The notes under the pieces: model-generated
The model's input: only the letters and a program-made list of their open reading frames with translations
Told to the model about the DNA's origin: nothing
Database searches by the model: none
Made by a program: the position numbers and the translations under genes
Shown here: positions 17,408 through 24,632 of the stretch, piece by piece
How positions within the stretch are numbered: the stretch's first letter is position 1
How the letters are laid out: each line of letters begins with the position of its first letter
NCBI GenBank assembly: GCA_016191335.1
Contig: JACPOW010000099.1
Span: forward strand, 40,297-104,296
DNA from: Elusimicrobiota bacterium
Lineage (GTDB): Bacteria > Elusimicrobiota > Elusimicrobia > UBA1565 > UBA9628
Reading direction: 5' to 3'
Length of the DNA: 64,000 nt

Positions 17408-18870
17408 TAGGCCCCCTTGCCGAACAACATCACGGCAGGCGTTTTGATGATGATCTCGAGGTCGAGGCCCAGAGACCAGTGCTCGATGTAGAAGAGGTCG
17501 AGGGCGAAGCGCTGCTCGCTCGACACGTCGGAACGGCCCGAGACCTGCCACAGGCCGGTGATGCCCGGGAGTATGTTCATGCGCTTCTTGGCCGTCGCGC
17601 CGAAGTCGCGCTCGAGGGCCTCGACCTCGCCCGTGGTGAGGGCGAGCGGGCGGGGGCCGACGACGCTCATGTCGCCGAGCAGAGCGTTGAGGAACTGCGG
17701 GAACTCGTCGAGCGAGAAGCGGCGCAGCCACTTCCCGACGCGCGTCACGCGCGGGTCGCTCTTGGACTTGAAGAAGGCGCCTTTCTGGTCGTTGAGGCCC
17801 TTCACCGAGTCGATCCTCTGCTCGGCGTCGACGACCATGGTGCGGAACTTGAAGGCGTTGAAGACCTGGCGCCGGAGGCCGTAACGCTTCTGCGTGAAGA
17901 GGATCGGGCCCGGGGAGTCGAGCTTGATGAGGACGCAGATGACGAGCCACATCGGGGCGGTGACGGCGAGGAGCACGGCGGAGAAGAGGACGTCGAAGAC
18001 GCGCTTGGCCAGGAAGTTGGCGCGCGTCAGCGAGGCGTGCTTGATGCGGTAGGCGGGGATGCCGAGGTGGTGGTCCATCTGGACCTCGCCCATGCGGATC
18101 TCGAGCAGGTCGGGGACGAGGGCGAAGCGGATGCCGCGGGTGTCGCAGGCCTCGGCCGCGGCGAGGATGCGCTCGTGGGCGTCGCGCGTGCGCAGCAGGA
18201 TGACCTCGTACCAGTCCTTCTCGTCGAGGACGCGCTCGAAGTCGTCCTGCCCGGCCAGCGCGGCCGCCTCTCGCACCTCCGCCCCGGGGTGGCGGGCGAG
18301 GATGCGGTCCTTGAGCACGGTCGCCACCGGGCCGCCGCCGACGAGCAGGACGGGGCGCGCGGCCTCGAGGCCGGCGAGCCAGTCGTCGAGCCAAAGCGCC
18401 AGGGTCTGGGACAGGCTCAGCAGGACGATGCCGATGGGGAACACGATGGCCAGCATGACGCGCGAGTAGGCCAGCCGCTCGTAAAGGAACGCCGCCGCCA
18501 AGGTGGTCAAGGTCCCGAGGGCCGCGGCCTTGACGAGCTGGATGAAGCGGTCGGCCGCGCTCATGTAGGACGCGGAGTAGACCCGGTTCGAGCGCAGGAG
18601 CAGCAGCCAGATCGGCACCGCGGCGTAGAGCAGGCCCTGGTATTTGTCCCAGCCGACGGCCGCGCCGGAGAACGGGATGCGCGACACGAGCCAGGGCCAT
18701 TCGAAGCGCGCCCAGAACGCGAGGCGGTAGGCCGCGCCCACCGCGAGCGCGTCGAAGAGGAGGTGCCCGGCGGTCCTCAGGCCGTGGCGGAGCCAGGGAG
18801 GCAGGCCCACGGCCGTGGCGGAGCGGGGCGCCGGGGCTTGCGCTTTGCGCGTGCGGTTCTGGAGGGCCAT
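17404..18870 (-). CDS. Polyprenyl-phosphate sugar phosphotransferase (WbaP/WcaJ-type initiating enzyme)
   Basis: A 488-residue initiating phosphoglycosyl transferase that would move a sugar-1-phosphate to undecaprenyl phosphate at the inner membrane. The N-terminal ~180 residues contain four to five membrane helices (HLLFDALAVGAAYRLAFWA onward), a central CoA-binding-like domain (VLLVGGGPVATVLKDRI) follows, and the catalytic bacterial sugar-transferase domain begins KRVFDVLFSAVLLAVTAPMW, with LDSPGPILFTQKRYG, FNAFKFRTM, and LDEFPQFLNALLGDMSVVGPRP. All family motifs are intact. A TGATACAAT promoter lies 9 nt before the ATG, separating it from the upstream GT4 gene. Confidence 0.93.
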   Translation of the reverse strand: MALQNRTRKAQAPAPRSATAVGLPPWLRHGLRTAGHLLFDALAVGAAYRLAFWARFEWPWLVSRIPFSGAAVGWDKYQGLLYAAVPIWLLLLRSNRVYSASYMSAADRFIQLVKAAALGTLTTLAAAFLYERLAYSRVMLAIVFPIGIVLLSLSQTLALWLDDWLAGLEAARPVLLVGGGPVATVLKDRILARHPGAEVREAAALAGQDDFERVLDEKDWYEVILLRTRDAHERILAAAEACDTRGIRFALVPDLLEIRMGEVQMDHHLGIPAYRIKHASLTRANFLAKRVFDVLFSAVLLAVTAPMWLVICVLIKLDSPGPILFTQKRYGLRRQVFNAFKFRTMVVDAEQRIDSVKGLNDQKGAFFKSKSDPRVTRVGKWLRRFSLDEFPQFLNALLGDMSVVGPRPLALTTGEVEALERDFGATAKKRMNILPGITGLWQVSGRSDVSSEQRFALDLFYIEHWSLGLDLEIIIKTPAVMLFGKGAY

Positions 18871-18879
18871 GCGGGAGGG

Positions 18880-18888
18880 ATTGTATCA
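18880..18888 (-). promoter_or_regulatory. Extended -10 promoter TG-A-TACAAT
   Basis: Minus-strand TACAAT (18885-18880) with an upstream TGA, 9 nt before the ATG at 18870. The predicted start is within about 3 nt of the ATG, so the mRNA would be nearly leaderless. Confidence 0.6.
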
Positions 18889-18909
18889 ATTCCTCCAGGA
18901 CGGAGGAAT
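18889..18909. repeat. 8-bp inverted repeat at the end of the GT4 gene
   Basis: ATTCCTCC (18889-18896) and GGAGGAAT (18902-18909) are exact inverted repeats with a 5-nt loop. It starts at the stop codon of the upstream GT4 gene and ends beside the TGATACAAT promoter, so it could be a weak terminator or an operator in the -35 region. Confidence 0.5.
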
Positions 18910-20003
18910 CAGCGTTCGCCGCCGTAGAGCCGCGACAGCTCCGCGAGCATCCTTTCGCGTGAGAACTCGCGGCGGACCCGCTCGCGGCCGGCCGCGCCGA
19001 GCTTCAGGCGAAGGGCCTTGTCGTCGATGAGCTGCTGGCAACGCTCGAGCAGCTCCATCTCGGTCTTGACGATGAAGCCGGTGGCCCCGTCCTGGACGGC
19101 GTCGCGGTTGCCGGAGTTGTCCGAGGCGACGACGGGAAGGCCGGCCGCCATGGCCTCGAGGACGGCGTTGGGCAGAGCGTCCCAGCGGGAGTAGTGGACG
19201 AAGAGGTCGAGGGCGCGCAGGCGCTCGCGGGCCTCCTCGGCGGGCCTCCAGCCCGTGATCTCGGCGCGGCCCGCCAGGTTCATGTTCTCGAGCAGGACCC
19301 GCGCCCGGGCCTCGTCCTCGCCGCCGCCGATCCAGACGCACTTGAGGCCGTTGCGCGAATCGGTCAGGCGCTGGGCGAGCAGGATCCACGCGTCGGGGTC
19401 GCGCGCGTAGGTCAGGCGTCCGCAGGAGCCGACGACGAGCCCGTCGTGCGGCAGGGGCTCGAGGAACTCGCCGAGGTAGGCGTCGCAGACCGTGTGCACC
19501 GGGCCGCCGCCGAGGGCGCGGGCCGCGGCGGCCTCGCCGGGGGCGCAGGCGATGGTCGAGCCAAAGCGCGCGGCGGCCTTCTCGATGGTCTTGTAGAGAA
19601 GGCGCGAGGCCGCGGACCGGTCCTTCTGGAGGAACCCGTAGCCGTGGGGCGTGTAGAACACGGTCCTGATCCCGGCGGCCTTGGCCGCGGCGCGGGCGAG
19701 CACGCCCGCCTTCGAGGAATGCGCGTGGACGACGTCGGGACGATGCTCGGCGAAGAGCGCGCGGAGCTTGCGCAGGGCCCCGAGGTCCGAGGCCAGGGAG
19801 ATCTCGCGGGTCATCTCCGGCACGAAGTACGCGGTCTTGGCTCCGGCGCAATTGGCCCGATACGCGTCCGGCGAGCCGCCTCGCACCGCGTAGACGAGCG
19901 AGACCTCGAAGCGCGCGGGATCGAGCCCGTTGCAGATCGCGGCGACCTGCTCGCCGGTCCCGCCGGGGCCGCCGCACTCGACGACTTGGAAGACTTTGAT
20001 CAC
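18909..20003 (-). CDS. Glycosyltransferase family 4
   Basis: A 364-residue GT-B glycosyltransferase. The N-terminal VFQVVECGGPGGTGEQVAAI glycine-rich loop and HRPDVVHAHSSKAGVLAR are typical of EpsD/PelF-like GT4 enzymes; the C-terminal domain has VVGSCGRLTYARDPDAW, ITGWRPAEEARERLRALDLFVHYSRWDALPNAVLEAMAAGLPVVAS. The usual EG[LF]P becomes DALPNAVLE with the acidic pair conserved. GTG 20003 is the start because it overlaps the upstream stop as GTGA and has AAGGAG upstream. Soluble or peripheral; sugar specificity unknown. Confidence 0.88.
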   Translation of the reverse strand: MIKVFQVVECGGPGGTGEQVAAICNGLDPARFEVSLVYAVRGGSPDAYRANCAGAKTAYFVPEMTREISLASDLGALRKLRALFAEHRPDVVHAHSSKAGVLARAAAKAAGIRTVFYTPHGYGFLQKDRSAASRLLYKTIEKAAARFGSTIACAPGEAAAARALGGGPVHTVCDAYLGEFLEPLPHDGLVVGSCGRLTYARDPDAWILLAQRLTDSRNGLKCVWIGGGEDEARARVLLENMNLAGRAEITGWRPAEEARERLRALDLFVHYSRWDALPNAVLEAMAAGLPVVASDNSGNRDAVQDGATGFIVKTEMELLERCQQLIDDKALRLKLGAAGRERVRREFSRERMLAELSRLYGGER

Positions 20004-21283
20004 ACGGGCTCCTTTCCCCTGAACAAGCGCAGCGCCTCTTCGGCGGCGAACGGGAACAGCATCGGCAGATAGAGGAGCTTGTGGCGGCCGGCGCTGCCCA
20101 GGTCGAACTCCAGAAGCGCGGCGCCCGCGGTCATCATCGCGAAGAAGGCGAACAGGCCGATCCGCGCGGGGGCTTTCGAGCCGCGCGCGAACCCCGCCGC
20201 GGCGAGCAGCGCGATCAGCAGGAGCGCGGAGTTCTCTCCGGCCGCGGCCCAGCGCCCGATCTTCCCGTCCATCGGGTAGAGCCCGGGCAGCGGCATGAAT
20301 AGGACGGTGAACGCGCCCTTGGGCAGATAGAACAGGACGTCGAGCCAGGTCTTGAAGGACGCGCCGGGATAGATCTGCGTGCCGATCTCCCGGTCCGCCT
20401 TGGTCGCCGCCCAGAGCCGGTCCGCCGCCTGGCGCGAGTTGCGGAAGCGGCTGATCCCTTCGGGCGAGGTCGGGCGATGGACCTCCAGCGAGTCGGCGCT
20501 GTACGCGACGGGGATCATCCGGGGCTGGGCCCGGCCCTGGCCGGCCGCGCTCGATTCCCGGGTGTGAAAGGAAGCGAGCAGGCCGCGGGATGCGGAGGGA
20601 TGGACGGCCAGGGCCGCGAGAATGGCGACGGCGGCGAGCAGGGAGTTCGTCCTGGGGTGGTGCGCGGCCTCCAGACCGACCGCGGCCAGGATCGCCGCCC
20701 CCAGGCAGACGAGGACATACGAGCGGTAAAAACCGGCGGCGAGCAGGGCCAGGCCGGCGCCCAGAGCGAACGACGCGGCCCGGGCGCGGGAGGTCTTGGC
20801 GTTGAAGCCCGCGGCGAGCGCGGCGCCGAGCGCGGCGAAGGCCATCAGAGCCACGGGGGCTTCCTTGAGGTTTTGGGACGTGTAGAAGACGTGGGACGGC
20901 CAGACGGCCATGGCGAGGCCGGCGCCCAAGGCCGCCCGGGCCGGGAAGGCGAAGGTCATCGCCCAGGCGAACGCCGCGACGGCCAGCGCGCCCATGACCG
21001 CGTTGAACAGCTTGACGACGAAGGGACGAGGTCCGAGGACGCGATAGAACCCGAGCGATATCGAGGTCTGCAGCCGCTCGCCCAAGGTGCCGTTGATGGC
21101 CGGCGGGCGGCCGGCGCGGACGTCCTCGAGAGCGCTGAGCGCGTAGCCGTGGATGACGACGGCGTCGGTGTAGTAGTAAGCGGGGAAGATCGGCTTGATC
21201 TCGGTCGCGACGGCGCACGCGACGCGCAACGCCAAGGCGAGGGCGGCCAGCGCCGTCAGCGGCCGGCGCCTAATCCAGGACAC
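20000..21283 (-). CDS. Multi-pass GT39/GT-C-like membrane glycosyltransferase
   Basis: A 427-residue inner-membrane protein with about nine to ten predicted helices. The first periplasmic loop has PAYYYTDAVVIHGYA, an acidic region like the catalytic loop of GT-C enzymes, and the fourth segment reads WPSHVFYTSQNLKEAPVALM, seen in GT39-related EPS proteins. Such enzymes use polyprenyl-linked sugars on the periplasmic side, but a non-catalytic polysaccharide-assembly role is possible. The start is GTG 21283, overlapping the upstream GT2 gene by 14 bp; no better start is available. Coupled to the next GT4 by GTGA. Confidence 0.72.
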   Translation of the reverse strand: MSWIRRRPLTALAALALALRVACAVATEIKPIFPAYYYTDAVVIHGYALSALEDVRAGRPPAINGTLGERLQTSISLGFYRVLGPRPFVVKLFNAVMGALAVAAFAWAMTFAFPARAALGAGLAMAVWPSHVFYTSQNLKEAPVALMAFAALGAALAAGFNAKTSRARAASFALGAGLALLAAGFYRSYVLVCLGAAILAAVGLEAAHHPRTNSLLAAVAILAALAVHPSASRGLLASFHTRESSAAGQGRAQPRMIPVAYSADSLEVHRPTSPEGISRFRNSRQAADRLWAATKADREIGTQIYPGASFKTWLDVLFYLPKGAFTVLFMPLPGLYPMDGKIGRWAAAGENSALLLIALLAAAGFARGSKAPARIGLFAFFAMMTAGAALLEFDLGSAGRHKLLYLPMLFPFAAEEALRLFRGKEPV

Positions 21284-21968
21284 GGTAGCGCAGGAGGCAG
21301 AGCAGGTAGGAGAAGCCGTCCTTCCAGGTGATCTTCTTGCCCTCTTCGTAGGTGCGGCCCGAGTAGGAGATGGGCACCTCGTAGATGCGCAGGTGCCGCT
21401 TGCAAATCTTCGCCGTGATCTCGGCCTCGATGCCGAAGCGCTCGCTGCGCAGGGGGATGGCCTTGATCTTCTCCGTCAGGAAGACCTTGTAGCAGGTCCC
21501 CATGTCCGTGAGGTTGATGTTGTACAGGACGTTCGTGATCAAGGTGAAGACCATGTTCCCGAAGTAGTGCCAGAAGAAGAGGACCCGGTGCGGCCCGCCG
21601 AGGAAGCGCGAGCCGTACACGGCGTCGGCCCGGCCGTCGAGGATCGGAACGAGCAGGCCGGGGTAGTCCGCCGGGTCGTATTCGAGGTCGGCGTCCTGGA
21701 TGAGCACGATATCCCCGGTCGCGCGCGCCAGCGCCGTCCTCAGGGCGGCGCCCTTGCCGCGGTTTCGTTCGTGCAGGACCACGATGGCGCGATCGCCGAG
21801 GCCGTGGAGCAGGTCGCGCGTGCCGTCGGTCGAGCCGTCGTCGACGATGACGACCTGCTTTGCGAGCGGGATATCCACCGCCTCGACGCGGCGCAGGAGC
21901 TCGAGCACCGTGGCCTTCTCGTTGAAGACGGGGATGAGGATGGAGAGGGTTTTTCGCACCGGGGACAT
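21270..21968 (-). CDS. Glycosyltransferase family 2 (DPM1/GtrB-like)
   Basis: A 232-residue GT-A glycosyltransferase resembling dolichyl/undecaprenyl-phosphate mannosyl- or glucosyltransferases. Visible motifs: LSILIPVFNEKATV, VVIVDDGSTDGTRDLL (UDP/GDP binding), NRGKGAALRTAL, and the DADLEYDP metal motif. There is no C-terminal membrane pair, so it fits the short DPM1-like form that charges polyprenyl phosphate for GT-C enzymes; the two GT39-like genes nearby would be natural users. ATG 21968 overlaps the upstream stop as TAATG. Confidence 0.87.
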   Translation of the reverse strand: MSPVRKTLSILIPVFNEKATVLELLRRVEAVDIPLAKQVVIVDDGSTDGTRDLLHGLGDRAIVVLHERNRGKGAALRTALARATGDIVLIQDADLEYDPADYPGLLVPILDGRADAVYGSRFLGGPHRVLFFWHYFGNMVFTLITNVLYNINLTDMGTCYKVFLTEKIKAIPLRSERFGIEAEITAKICKRHLRIYEVPISYSGRTYEEGKKITWKDGFSYLLCLLRYRVLD

Positions 21969-23149
21969 TATAGGTTTTCGCTCCCCCGCCGGAGGGCGGC
22001 GGTGCCCCAGGCCCAGACGAGCAGCAGCAGCGCGGAGAACTGCTCGTTCTGGAACGAGGTCTCGGTCAGCGACAGGACGAGGAAAGCGCAGACGGCCCCG
22101 GCCGCCCAGAGCGCGCGGGCGTCCGGCGTGGTCCGCGCGGCGCGGACGGCGCGCGAGGCCATCAGCCCGAGCAGGGCCGCCAGGGCGGCGGCTCCGGCGA
22201 GGCCGCGCTCGGCGAGCTGGTGCAGGTAGAGGTTGTGCGCCGAGCCCCAGTGGGTCTCCCCGTCGAGCGCGCTCGCGTGGTAGCTCGGGAAAAGGCGGTG
22301 GAATCCTCCGGGCCCGACGCCGGTCCAGGGGCGGTCGCGGAACATGCGCCACGCCGTGTCCCACAGCGTCCAGCGCACCTGCTGCGGGTTGGCCGGGTCG
22401 TAGCGGAAGAGCGCGCTCAAGGTCCGTCCTCCGTTGGGCATGACCTCCCAGGTCAATGCCGAGACGACGACCAGCGCCATGGCGGGCAGGGCCCAGCGCC
22501 GCGCGCGGGGCTCGAGCAGGGCCACGACGGCGAAGCCCGCGGCCGCGGCGAAGAGTGCCATGCGCGTCTGGCTCAGGATCAGGGCCGTCGCCGCCAGCAA
22601 AGCGAAGGCCGCGACGGCGGCGCGGCCCCGGGCGTCCCTTTCCCCGGGCCGCAGGAGCACGCAGGCGCCGCCGAGCGCGGCCACGGCCATCTGTTCGCCG
22701 AACACGACGGGGTGGACGAAGGCGTGAGCGCGGACCATCATGCCCCCCTTGAGGCCGCCGAGGAGGACCTGCCCGGCGCCGGTCAGCGCGGCCGCCCCGA
22801 ACGACAGGCCGAGGGCCGGCAGCAGCGGCGCCCCGGGCTCGACGGCGAGAGCCGCGACGAAGAGCCCCATCGCCCACAGGCGGTGGAGGTCCTTGACGGC
22901 GTCGCGCAGGGAGGGTCCCGGGGCGGAGGAGCACGCCGCCGCCAGCAGCCCGGCCGCGGCGTAGGCCGCCAACGCGGCCAGGACGGGCTCGGAGCGCCAG
23001 GCCGAGAGCATCGCCCGCCCGTCGGTCCGCGCGCGGAGGATCAAGGCCAAGGCGAGGAGGGCCAGGGCGATGTTCGACGCGGCGATCGACAGAGGAAGGG
23101 CGAGCGCGGTCAAAGCCAGTGCCGCCGCGACGGGCGTCAGGGAGCGCAT
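21968..23149 (-). CDS. O-antigen ligase / Wzy-type polymerase (Wzy_C family)
   Basis: A 393-residue polytopic membrane protein with about ten to eleven helices. The large periplasmic loop has TGVGPGGFHRLFPSYHAS followed by SAHNLYLHQLAERGLAG, the hallmark of the Wzy_C/WaaL family that polymerises polyprenyl-linked repeat units or ligates O-antigen to lipid A-core. Sequence alone does not separate polymerase from ligase. Transcription can start from TGGTAGACT just upstream, only 7 nt before the ATG, suggesting a leaderless mRNA. It overlaps the next GT2 by TAATG. Confidence 0.87.
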   Translation of the reverse strand: MRSLTPVAAALALTALALPLSIAASNIALALLALALILRARTDGRAMLSAWRSEPVLAALAAYAAAGLLAAACSSAPGPSLRDAVKDLHRLWAMGLFVAALAVEPGAPLLPALGLSFGAAALTGAGQVLLGGLKGGMMVRAHAFVHPVVFGEQMAVAALGGACVLLRPGERDARGRAAVAAFALLAATALILSQTRMALFAAAAGFAVVALLEPRARRWALPAMALVVVSALTWEVMPNGGRTLSALFRYDPANPQQVRWTLWDTAWRMFRDRPWTGVGPGGFHRLFPSYHASALDGETHWGSAHNLYLHQLAERGLAGAAALAALLGLMASRAVRAARTTPDARALWAAGAVCAFLVLSLTETSFQNEQFSALLLLVWAWGTAALRRGSENL

Positions 23150-23156
23150 GACGGAG

Positions 23157-23165
23157 AGTCTACCA
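23157..23165 (-). promoter_or_regulatory. Extended -10 promoter TG-G-TAGACT overlapping a stop codon
   Basis: Minus-strand TAGACT (23162-23157) with upstream TGG, 7 nt before the ATG at 23149. The TAG stop codon of the upstream GT39-like gene is the first half of the hexamer. Confidence 0.6.
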
Positions 23166-24632
23166 GATGAGCCGGAGCACGGTCGCCGTGACCCCGGGGG
23201 CGAGAGCCGCGTTCGCCGCGGGCCTCGTCTTCAGCTTCCCGGAGGCGGCCATCGCGCGGACTCCCGCGTTCGCCCGGTTCAGGAAGGCGGGCGGCTCGGG
23301 CTCGGTCACGCCGTCCACGAAGACGATCGTGTCGCAGGACTTGTCCTTGAGGCGGATCAGCGCGGCCTCGGCGGAGGACTGCGCGTAGCCGAGGCTGACG
23401 AACCTCAGGCCGAGCCCGCGCATCGCGGCGAGCGAGGAGAGGTTGTTCGCGTTGAGCCGGGGGTCCTCGAGGGCGACGGCGGCGACCTTGCCTCCCGCGG
23501 CGACGACGGCGTCCACCAGTGCGCCGCGGTCCCAGCCCGGGTTGGCGCTCGGCGCGGAGCTCCGGAAGGTGCGGACCGCGCAGACGGAGAGCCCCGCGCC
23601 GAGCAGCAGGGCGGCCGAGGCTCCGCGGGCCGCCGCGCCGGGGAAGGAGACCGCGGCGCGCGCCGCGAGGAGGGCGGCCACGGGCAGCAGCGGCGCGATC
23701 AGACGCGGCTCGCGGTTGACGCCGGCCGCGTAGACGAGCAGCGGGGCCAGGCCCCATAGCGCGGCGTTCAGCCCCGCGCCCGCCTTCTCCCGGGCGGAGA
23801 GCGCGGCCGCCGCGCCGACGGCGGCCATCGCCGCGGCGAGGGGCCAGGACAGGGCGTCGCGGAAGATGGCGACGGCCCAGTCGAGCCGCGCGCCGAGGCC
23901 GCCGCCTCCGGCGTAGTCGCCCGCGACGCGGCCGAAGCCCGCGCTCCAGGCGAAGCCCAGCACGTACGGGAGGTTCGCCGCGTACCATGTCGCCGCGAGC
24001 GGGACGGCGACCAGCAAGGCGAGCTTCGCGTGGGGCCTCAGGCGCTCGCGCGCGGGCCAGGCGAAGCCGGCCGCGACCAGGGGGAAGGTGACCTTGGCCA
24101 GGAGCCCGAGCCCGAGGAGGACGCCGAGCCGCCAGCCCTCCCGGCGGTCGCCGGGCTTCGCGGCGGCGCAGCGCCAGGCCCACAGCCCGAGCAGGGCGGT
24201 CAGCAAGGTCTCGACGAGGAAGACGCGCGAGAGGCCGTAGGCCAGCGGGGTCAGCGCGCACAGCGCGCCGCCGAGCGCGGCCGCGTCCCGCGCGCGGGGA
24301 TGGCCGCGCCACCACTCGGCCGCGGCGCGCGACCAGGCCCACGCCGCGAGCGCGGCGAGCGGCAGATTGACCCAGACCGCGACGCGCTCGCCGGGGCCGA
24401 GGACGGCGTACAGCGGCAGCGGGACGAGGGCGATCAGGGGCGCCTTGATGCGGAACGCCTCGGCGTAGGCGCGGGCGAATTCGAGGGGCCCGGCCTTGAG
24501 CGCGGAGAACAGGCGGAAGCTCGTCTCCAGGTACCAGGCGTCGTCGAAGGACGGGGGCGCGGCGTTGCGCGCGATGTGCCAGGCCGTGGCCCCCAGCGCG
24601 GCGGCGGCCGCCGCCGCGCAAAAGCGTCTCAC
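23160..24632 (-). CDS. GT39/ArnT-like membrane glycosyltransferase
   Basis: A 490-residue inner-membrane protein with about ten to eleven helices and a hydrophilic C-terminal domain of about 130 residues. The first loop has PPSFDDAWYLETSFRLF, the Asp-rich catalytic loop of GT-C/ArnT-PMT enzymes that take sugars from polyprenyl phosphate; a later GVNREPRLIAPLLPVAALLAARA matches the RxRY/F..P region of these proteins. The start is GTG 24632, overlapping the upstream stop as GTGA. Its stop forms part of the next promoter. The acceptor is probably a surface glycan, by context. Confidence 0.82.
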   Translation of the reverse strand: MRRFCAAAAAAALGATAWHIARNAAPPSFDDAWYLETSFRLFSALKAGPLEFARAYAEAFRIKAPLIALVPLPLYAVLGPGERVAVWVNLPLAALAAWAWSRAAAEWWRGHPRARDAAALGGALCALTPLAYGLSRVFLVETLLTALLGLWAWRCAAAKPGDRREGWRLGVLLGLGLLAKVTFPLVAAGFAWPARERLRPHAKLALLVAVPLAATWYAANLPYVLGFAWSAGFGRVAGDYAGGGGLGARLDWAVAIFRDALSWPLAAAMAAVGAAAALSAREKAGAGLNAALWGLAPLLVYAAGVNREPRLIAPLLPVAALLAARAAVSFPGAAARGASAALLLGAGLSVCAVRTFRSSAPSANPGWDRGALVDAVVAAGGKVAAVALEDPRLNANNLSSLAAMRGLGLRFVSLGYAQSSAEAALIRLKDKSCDTIVFVDGVTEPEPPAFLNRANAGVRAMAASGKLKTRPAANAALAPGVTATVLRLIW

